Part shown: positions 56,591 to 64,000 of the stretch, piece after piece
Position numbering within the stretch: the stretch's first letter is position 1
Layout: every line of letters begins with the position of its first letter
Assembly: GCA_904066235.2 (NCBI GenBank)
Contig: CAJFCV020000002.1
Location: forward strand, 5,518,001 to 5,582,000
From: Bursaphelenchus xylophilus
Taxonomy: Eukaryota; Nematoda; Chromadorea; Rhabditida; Aphelenchoididae
Direction of reading: 5' to 3'
Length of the DNA: 64,000 nucleotides
Program-made: the position numbers and the translations under genes
The notes under the pieces: model-generated
The model's input: only the letters and a program-made list of their open reading frames with translations
What the model was told of the DNA's origin: nothing
Database searches by the model: none

Positions 56591-59500
56591 TTAAGATAGC
56601 TGGGAAATGGAAATGCCTTCGTTGAGCTTGACTGATTGCACTGGATTCAGTCTGGACTGAGGGAATGGGATCAGTGAGATGAGGTAGAACATGGAAGGAA
56701 TCACCAGCAAGCCATGGACGAGTCCAATTCCCACCACCAAGACCATTGTCTTGGCGAAAACTCTGGCCATGTGCAGCTCGACCAAAGTCAGACTCATCAC
56801 ACAGATTATGGTCGAGATCCCGGCTTCCAAGACCGGGAATCCAATGTGTTTTAGACATTCTTTTAGCCGGTCTTCTACTTTCGTCTTTTTGCCATCGATT
56901 CCTGTAAAAATTTATTGTACATAGTTTGCACCAACTTTTAGTAGTTTTTTTGATTCTTTTTGTTTATTTACGAAAGGCTGAATGACCTCCAAGATGAATC
57001 ACCCCTCATTTCTCGTGTTTTCCTTTGTAATGAATGGATCTCGTTCATTATTCCAGACAAGTTCCACAAGTAATATTAACAACTCAATGGTCATGACTAT
57101 TGTCCCCAAAAATATCATAAAACAACGCCATAAAACCACGAAATTACCTGTTTTGTAGTAATGATAGGAGATGTGGGCAGGGATATCGACCGAAAATCCA
57201 ATCGACATGATGGCTGCACTCATCACGATGGGATCGAGATCAACGCCCCACAACGAGAGGATTCCGAAGACACCTAAAACACTCGTATGTACCACCATAT
57301 ATAAATGGTTGAATAAGTCAAAAATCCAAGCAAACGCACCAACACAAGTACTAAAGATAGAGAAATTGGCAACGAGAACTGCCGTTGGCTGTCGAATAAA
57401 CAGCAAACACACTAACACCATACAGATCAAGGTGCATAAAGAAGATTGTAGTGTCTGGGGAATCATGGTGGGGATGAGGTCCAAGAATTTGGCGTCATCT
57501 TCGTATATACTTAGATCATATTCGGGATACTAAAAATATATTGTAAAAAAGTTTAACTTACTGAATCTCCAACTTTTCTCCATTCCTCCAGTAATTTGGC
57601 CCTATTGGACCAATCTCTGAGCTCGTTTCCATGCGATGCTGTGGTGAAGAAAAACCTCGTCAAGTTTGTTCGTTTGCTAAAACGATAAAAACCATAATTA
57701 CAGAAAGCAAAATGTCAAAAAAATCGAAAATCGAAAAATTCGCAGGTTTAATTTTGTCCCACAAAGAAAATATTTCCCCGCGAAGTAAAAAATTTAAAAT
57801 AAAAGTACAAATAATCGATTCAAGATTGGTTTCTGACGCCCTTACTTATTATCCTTATCCGTAATCTGCTCCAATCTCACAAATCCCTTCCAAAATTGGA
57901 ATTCCGGCCATTCCAGGAACTGTTTCAATTCATTTTCTTGTCCCGAATTTTGTTTGACCAGCTCTTCCAGGTCCGCCAATTCTTCGGACAAGTCCTTGAC
58001 AGTCTCTTCCGACGATTCTATGAATTCCTCGTAATCCCTGAGGAAGAATTTTGTGGAAAATGGCCCCAGGGACGAAGGGAGATTCTCAAAGTCCGCCACC
58101 ATTTGAGACAATCGCTGGATATTACTGGGATCCGTGAAGTTCCCGGGGTTATTCACAAACACGATGCAGATCGTGTAGAATGGAGATATATATTTGTTAC
58201 GGAGCTCTAAAATCTAAAAAAAAGGAGAATAAAATATTGCTCTTGGCATTACTTTGATGATATCCGAATCCGCGATGAACAATTGCTCCGGCTTCAATTC
58301 GGCTTTGATTTGGAAGACCCCATACAACGAGATGTACATGTAGCCCGCGAGAATGGCTATCACTGCGGATACGGCGACAGTGTTTGTCAGGATTTTACAG
58401 TAAATATCGAGGAATCTGGGAAATGATTAAGAGCCGGAGGGCATGAACTTACTTGCTGAAGAGCTGTTTGATCATTGTCCGGAATTTCTCTTGGAATTCG
58501 TTTTCATTAATTGGAGCCAGCGCTTTCTCGTCGTTGTTCTCAAATCTACCAGTCATTACCATCACTGATCCAAAAATCGTCCACTAAAATGTTGGAATTA
58601 CTATTAAATTAATAAACTCAACTGATTGTAAAATTGATATGAAATTTACCTGGTAAATATAATCGATGACGATGGCCAGAGCATTCCCGATCGAGAACAA
58701 CTGGATCTCCGGAGTTGGAGTCATGGCACCGATCAGGAAAGCGAGAACATTGGTTAGAGTAGTGATGGTAATCGAGGCCCCGGTATCCTCCATCACTTGG
58801 ACAAGGAGTTCTCTTAGGTCCACTTTATTGTGCTCTTTCCTCATTCTATGCCTAATTCTTTGCCAAGAATTTACCATCAAATAGGCATCATCAACTCCGA
58901 TGGCCAGCACCAAAAAAGGAGTCACGCAGAGTATGGAGCCGAATCTGAAGCCGGTCCAGAACATCAGTCCGAGGGCTGTGCCGCAGGCCATAAACGGACA
59001 AACGCATCCCATCACGGCCAAGATTACCTGAGGAATAATTAGTTTTGCTTTTATGGATAAAACAGTAATCTTTTCAGTCTCTCACTTTCTGAATACTCAT
59101 TTGCCTCATATAGATTGCAGCCGAACTCATTGTGATAACGGAGAAAACCGACATGATAGAGAAGCCGATGGCCAAAAATGGGACCAAGGAAAGGCCAGAT
59201 CGGACAACTTCGTCGGTCAGGAAACTCTCACTCATCGCCAGAACGTCAACGTAATCACTTTGGAAGCTGAAATAATCGCATTTGATGGAGAATTAACTCT
59301 CAATTTTAAAAAAAAGTTGGATTCCTTACTTTCTTGCGTATTTGATGACGTCATTTTCCCACTTCCTCACTGCTTTGATACTGTAATTTTTGGAGAATTC
59401 GGCTCGAAACTGCAGTCCGACCAGCTTGATTTCTCTCATGTTATTTTTGACATGAATCTAAAATAATAATATGGCTTCAGTTTACAACACATTATGAGTT

Positions 59501-60483
59501 ACTTTTTCTTTGTCAATCAAAGACCGTCCCGTCGCAGATCTGAGTTCATTCACGGACATTATTTTTGTTTGATTCCCGATTTTCGTGGCGATCTGGAATT
59601 GCGCAACGAATAATTACTGGTAAGGATGAGGAAAAGGTAATCTAATGAAAGGAAGTACGTACTTTGACTCCAAAAAAATTAGGATCCATGTATAATTTCC
59701 TTCCCAAAACAGTGGTAACTGGGTAACTTAGATCAATATGCTCGGATTCATTTCCGAACTGAGTATCGACCAAAAGTCCGTTCTAAAAAACATATTGAAA
59801 ATAGTCGTAATTTAACTTGCATAGAAATGTCTGACTGGCTCGTTGATCGTGCAGAAATTGTTGCAGAATTGATTAAAAGTAAGGTTTTTGTTTGTGATTG
59901 GATTTTTCAAAGTAATCTTGTCCGAGATTACATTTAACACCTTAAATTAACGTAAATAAAATTACGCAAGGTTGTTACCTTTACAGCCTCTTCCAACTCA
60001 TGAACTCCCAACATATTCCCTTCATTCTTGGCGGTGACGAAAATAAATAAAGTTACAGGATCACCAGCATTCGAGAAGAAGTCTTTGTACACCTAAAACA
60101 ACAGAACTTTGATATTCAAACCTTGTTTAAAAGAAGTAGCCACTAAACGGCGAACCTGTAGTTCTTTCCTCGCCCTGGCCCCAATCGGTGTGAAATCGCT
60201 GACGTCATTGGTAAGGGGAGTGAAGAGAATACTGGCAGAACAGATTAATGTAACGAAAGTTGAGATACTCAGCCAGAAGATGGGACTGTTTGAGATCAAA
60301 CCACCAAGTAACCGGAAGCCTGGAATCCGATGTCAAGTAAAAATTACAAATTTATTTTAATTTTTTTTCTATTACAAACAAAAGTTGTAACACCAACAGG
60401 GTAGACCCACCTCGATTCAGATGGGTCACAAACCAAGTGTCCGGATTCATGGGCTTGGGTTTGTCTTGTAAACCCAGATTCAT
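56591..60483 (-). CDS. Patched-related (PTR) protein with sterol-sensing domain
   Basis: A 12-helix RND-type membrane protein of the nematode PTR family, implicated in molting, lipid handling and secretion. ATG 60483 (MNLGLQDKPKPMNPDTWFVT) precedes helix 1 (SPIFWLSISTFVTLICSASI). A large ectodomain follows (FVTAKNEGNML, FGNESEHIDLSYPVT). The sterol-sensing domain lies at about 59240-58650: SGLSLVPFLAIGFSIMSVFS, ILAVMGCVCPFMACGTALGL, FLVLAIGVDDAYLMVNSWQR with the RND GxDD motif. The second half has helix 7, a second ectodomain (FVNNPGNFTDPSNIQRLSQM) and a second RND block (SAAIMSIGFSVDIPAHISYH). Final helices (STIICVMSLTLVELHMARVF, LVVGIGLVHGLLVIPSMFYL) end at TAA 56591-56593. The intron 57339-57274 is 66 nt and open in frame; splicing joins STCVG to VFGILSLW. 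The exact paralogue is not assigned. Confidence 0.9.
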
Positions 60484-61626
60484 TCTTAGCTGGCTCCTTC
60501 AACCTCCGTTTACCACATTATAATGTATAACAATGGTCTCTGTGACATAATTTTACGCAATGATTAAAAAGAAAATCAAAGTAATGTGATCTCAACGCGG
60601 GGGGAAAGTAAAGGCAAAAGAGTTTCCGACCATGTGGATACAAGAATTGTATAACTCGATAAGAAACAAATATTCAAATGAAAAAGGGAAGATTCAAGGG
60701 AGGGTCTCCCGAAGTTACAATATCTGACTGACTAAACCAATTTGCAAACATTCCGCCCTCCTCGCCCAACGATGCCGTCAGAAACCAGTCTACAAAAGGC
60801 TGGGGTATCAATCAAACATCTAAAAGTTCTAACCGAACATTTATCGATCTCCCCCCTTCGCCCTTAGCCCTCAAAGTATGACCGATTCGAAGTCTAATTA
60901 CGGAGAACAGCGAGGATCCTGTAGATAGAAGAGTCTGTAACTCAATCGAACAAAAAAGTAAAATTATTCCTTTTTGCTCGAGGGAGGAAGAAACAAAGGG
61001 ATCAGCCCCCGACCACCAGAATCCTCAAAACTCTTGGGCTCCATGGTCGGCTAGCCAGATGATCCTTGCCCCGACCCTGCCCCCACATCCGCCCCTCTCA
61101 ACACAAACAGGTCCTCACCTTAAACGTCTTGTTTTCACGCTCCCCCTGCCCTCCCTTCCCCCCAGATCCCTCAAAATCGTTTTTCTAACGGGATGATCGC
61201 TTGAACGCCTGAGGCGATTCCCTCCTCACCTGCGCTTAAGGAAGCGCAAAACCTTTCAGAAAAAAGAGAACAGGTGATTTTGTTGATCTAATCAGCCACA
61301 CAACCGAGACCGTTCCTCGGGAGTGCGGCTAATCAGCCAATTAGAGGGGTTTGGATCAGCTTTATTGAATCAGTAAGAAAAACGGGTAATTTTAGACGGA
61401 CGATGACTAAAATCTTCTGTTACGCCACTCAAACCCCGCCAACAAGGTGTTCATTTCGATCACTTAATATGTTTTCATTTCACGACATCGTCATTTGCCA
61501 ACATAACTGATCTCATAGAGTTTTATCGAAAAATGAGCATTAAGTTGCATAATCTGCATAAATCCTGAGGTGATTGTTATGACTGAGTGTACGTGTTGAT
61601 GTTTCATATGACTTGATGCTTTCGAT
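60484..61626. other. Intergenic, between the PTR and Cys-loop channel genes
   Basis: About 1.1 kb, with pyrimidine-rich and purine-rich stretches (60980-61200) but no recognisable gene, RNA or repeat array. It likely holds the PTR promoter and the 3' UTR of the channel gene, which ends at 61627. Confidence 0.5.
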
Positions 61627-63622
61627 TTATTGGGGGACCTTTTCCTGACTCAGATAGTACCACCAATAGAAGACTGAAAATGTGACTTTAGAGTAGGTTG
61701 ACTCTACCGTTAAACAAGGCAAAGGCGCCGGGAAAGGCCTTGGCTGAGAAGGCATCCACTTGAGCACTCAGAGAATGCGCCTTCCGGGGATTCAGAGGCA
61801 CCACAGGTTCAAAGGAGAGTAAACTCGATCTGTAGATGAGGAGAGATCATTTTATTATCCCCGAGGCTGTTACCTCTTTGATTCGACGATCAGCGAAGGT
61901 CTGGAAGGCCGAATGTTTTTCCCGTTGCGCGGAAACGGGCTTTGTTCTTGCTCATCCCAAACGCCGAGTGAATCTCGAGGAAGGGTCGTCTCGTGAGTCT
62001 GAATGCTAAGTTTTCGCGTCTCAGGTGGAGGTATTGTTAGTCTAGAAAGGCTTTCATTAGTCTTGCAGAGTAATTCCATTAACATTTTTGAGTCGTCAAA
62101 AATTGCATTAAATATCACCGTGAGAAAAAAACAAGTTTAAATGACCAACTCAGAACCAAAAGGGACTTTTCTTACAAGAACTGACCAAAAAGTGACCTTT
62201 TCGCGAAATTTAAACTCACTTTGATACTTTTCCGATGGAATTTCTGGTTTTCGCCCATTTTTCGTACTTTTTAAATTGATTCTTAGCCAATTTATCAACG
62301 AATTCGACGACTGCCAGTTCAACCAGCGACAAGAATATGAATAAAATACAAACGAAGAACCAGAGATCGATTGCCTGAAGGTCACTTACCATGATTAATA
62401 CTTACTTTTACAAAAGAAACCCTCGGGAGATTCTTGACTACATTTCCCATCTGAAAACTTAAGGCCATCAGACTGCTAACGCCTAAAGTAATTCTGGCTG
62501 GCATTGAGCCGGATCTGGTGGAATCGATCCAGAAGGCGATCCAGGAGATAAACACAGACAAATATCTGGATTTTAATTAAACAAATGGTATCAAGAATAT
62601 TCGCTTACGTCGGAAGATACATTTGGAGGACATAGTAGCCATAAAGACGTTTGAAACTAAAGATATCGCCAAGATACTACCTTATGTTTACCTGAAGATG
62701 ACTCTCAACTGATCCCAACTCCCCGCTGTATACTCATTCAAATTGTGCTCGTAACTGACATTGGTAAACAGAAAATCTGGAAGCTTTAGGGTCTCGGAAT
62801 CCGCGATCGTGACCGGATTCCATTCCTGCCATTGCAATCTGACTTCAGCGATGTTATAAGAATAACTTTCAAAGACTAGGACACATTCCTGGAAAGATTT
62901 CTTGTGTTACGTGCATTAGGAAATGCTCATTTTGCTTTGTTTTCTAGAACGGTTACTTACCTGTTCGTCCAATGGGAATTTACTGAGAGTAAAAGAGCAG
63001 GGTCCGCTTACTCTAACTCTGTAATTCAGCCAGATTGTCCCATTCGGAAAGACGATAAGGAGCACATTGTTGGTGGGAGAACGATGCACTTCCGTGTGTT
63101 TACTGTTGACCACGCAAACCTTCAATTTGATTGTAATACGTAACAGGAACCTTACATTTGGTGTCCATAATTTATCGGCCACAGAGCTGTCCAATGATAG
63201 ATTCGATTTACAACTATATTTATGGTATTCTAGCCTCGGATCTCTCCAAATCTGGCTGAACCAAACATCCGCAATAAAGGAGCTTGTGATCTCGGAGATT
63301 GAAGAAATGTCCTAAAGATTACCGTAATCACAATTGTCATCTTTTTTACCTGAACAGTAAGCTCAACGTTAACAGTTACACTCTGGTTGGAAGGGACCAC
63401 CGTTTTATCATAGCCCCTGAGGATGTCCGATAAAACACTTTTTCTGTGATTCCAATCAGTAGAACAGGCGTCGTCCTCGTCTATATGGAAGCTACTTTGG
63501 CGTGGCTGCGCAGTGGTTGTAGTCGTTTTCTTTGGCAAATGAATTGAATCATGCTTCCATCCGTAATATTCACGAGAAGTATAAGCACTGGCCAGGTTCA
63601 GAAGCAATAAATAATAAATCAT
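61627..63622 (-). CDS. Cys-loop ligand-gated anion-channel subunit (LGC type)
   Basis: A pentameric ligand-gated ion-channel subunit. ATG 63622 ([13 protein letters not shown]) starts a signal peptide; an in-frame ATG at 63667 would add 15 residues before it. The ectodomain has [33 protein letters not shown], and the Cys-loop [15 protein letters not shown] (C-x13-C). Further strands are [20 protein letters not shown]. The pore region reads [18 protein letters not shown] (M1), then [20 protein letters not shown] (M2). The PAR motif before M2 predicts anion selectivity. M3 follows ([20 protein letters not shown]), then a variable loop (about 62070-61880). M4 is split by an intron: [12 protein letters not shown] joins [10 protein letters not shown], ending TAA 61627-61629. 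Several nematode groups (amine-, GABA- or acetylcholine-gated) share this plan, so the ligand is not assigned. Confidence 0.9.
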
Positions 63623-64000
63623 CACCTCGAAAACACCTCTTTTTGGGATGATATCTATTCGAAACAATCAGGAATTTTAAGAAACGTCTTTGTCGTCAGA
63701 AAACAGATAATTGGACAAGCGGTGTGCTGTCAAGGCCAGCAGGAAGTGCTAAAGGAGGTCTTCTTCATTTCATTTTAGTCCAGAGAGTTTCAGAAAGTGT
63801 TGTCCAAACCCCCGAAGCCCATTCCCAAGCCGTGCCATTTCTGGAGAGGTCCCTTTGTAGAGTGCTTTTTTCTTCCCTCGCCTACCGTACCGTGACGTCC
63901 GTGGGTTCACGTGGATCCCCCACTAATTTGCCTAAGGGATTGAAGGTGTAATATAACGAGCCAATGTGAATACGCAGCTATGTTTGTAGACTTTACTCTG
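63623..64000. other. Upstream end of window, no gene recognised
   Basis: Sequence upstream of the Cys-loop channel gene, probably its promoter. The open frame 63724-63951 (plus) has no splice partner or family resemblance. A short match to a coding start here cannot be excluded because the window ends. Confidence 0.4.

Overview
The window is nuclear DNA from a nematode. Genes have many short introns (often 45-80 bp) with GT..TTTNAG-type ends. Several families are nematode-specific or nematode-expanded: a ground-like secreted protein, an MSP-domain protein, a TTBK-like CK1 kinase, a patched-related protein, a pepsin-inhibitor-3 protein and an LGC-type Cys-loop channel. Several genes begin at acceptor-like sites just before the ATG, as expected for spliced-leader addition. 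The species cannot be named from the sequence alone. All genes are multi-exon, so most spans below run from start codon to stop codon across introns.

Layout. 1-3.3 kb: no gene seen. 3.3-20.1 kb: a small type I membrane protein with a fold-back repeat in its intron, an alpha-1,3-fucosyltransferase, a ground-like protein (-), a lysine/glutamate-rich MSP-domain protein (-), a ClC-3/4/5-type chloride/proton exchanger, a TTBK-like kinase (-), a drebrin-like ADF-H/SH3 protein and an ML-like secreted protein (-). 20-23.2 kb: a gene-poor stretch with one short inverted-repeat element. 23.3-25.6 kb: an SLC2-type transporter. 26.2-34.4 kb: WDR81/SORF-2 (-) and Rubicon/RUB-1 (+), divergent and sharing a promoter of about 165 bp. 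35.7-40.9 kb: a Melted/VEPH PH-domain protein, followed only 29 bp later by a small membrane protein. 42.5-51.1 kb (-): the NURF301/BPTF protein divided into an N-terminal gene (DDT, PHD, WHIM-like) and a separate C-terminal gene (AT-hook, two PHD fingers, bromodomain), with an unidentified small gene between them. 51.6-54.5 kb (+): a tight row of a coiled-coil protein, a TEX264-like ER-phagy-receptor homologue and a BRI3-like cysteine-rich membrane protein. 54.6-63.6 kb (-): a pepsin inhibitor, a patched-related sterol-sensing-domain protein and a Cys-loop anion-channel subunit.

Themes. WDR81 and Rubicon both restrain the class III PI 3-kinase of endosomes and autophagosomes, and they sit head to head over one short promoter containing an inverted repeat. 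A TEX264-like protein, a phosphoinositide-related PH protein (Melted) and an endosomal-type ClC exchanger lie in the same 45 kb. The split of nurf-1 into two transcription units, the second with its own TATA box and heat-shock-element-like sites, is the other main feature. At least six non-autonomous inverted-repeat elements are scattered in introns and between genes; three of the six have apparent TA target-site duplications.

Exon boundaries were placed by eye from frame continuity and splice signals and have not been tested against transcripts.
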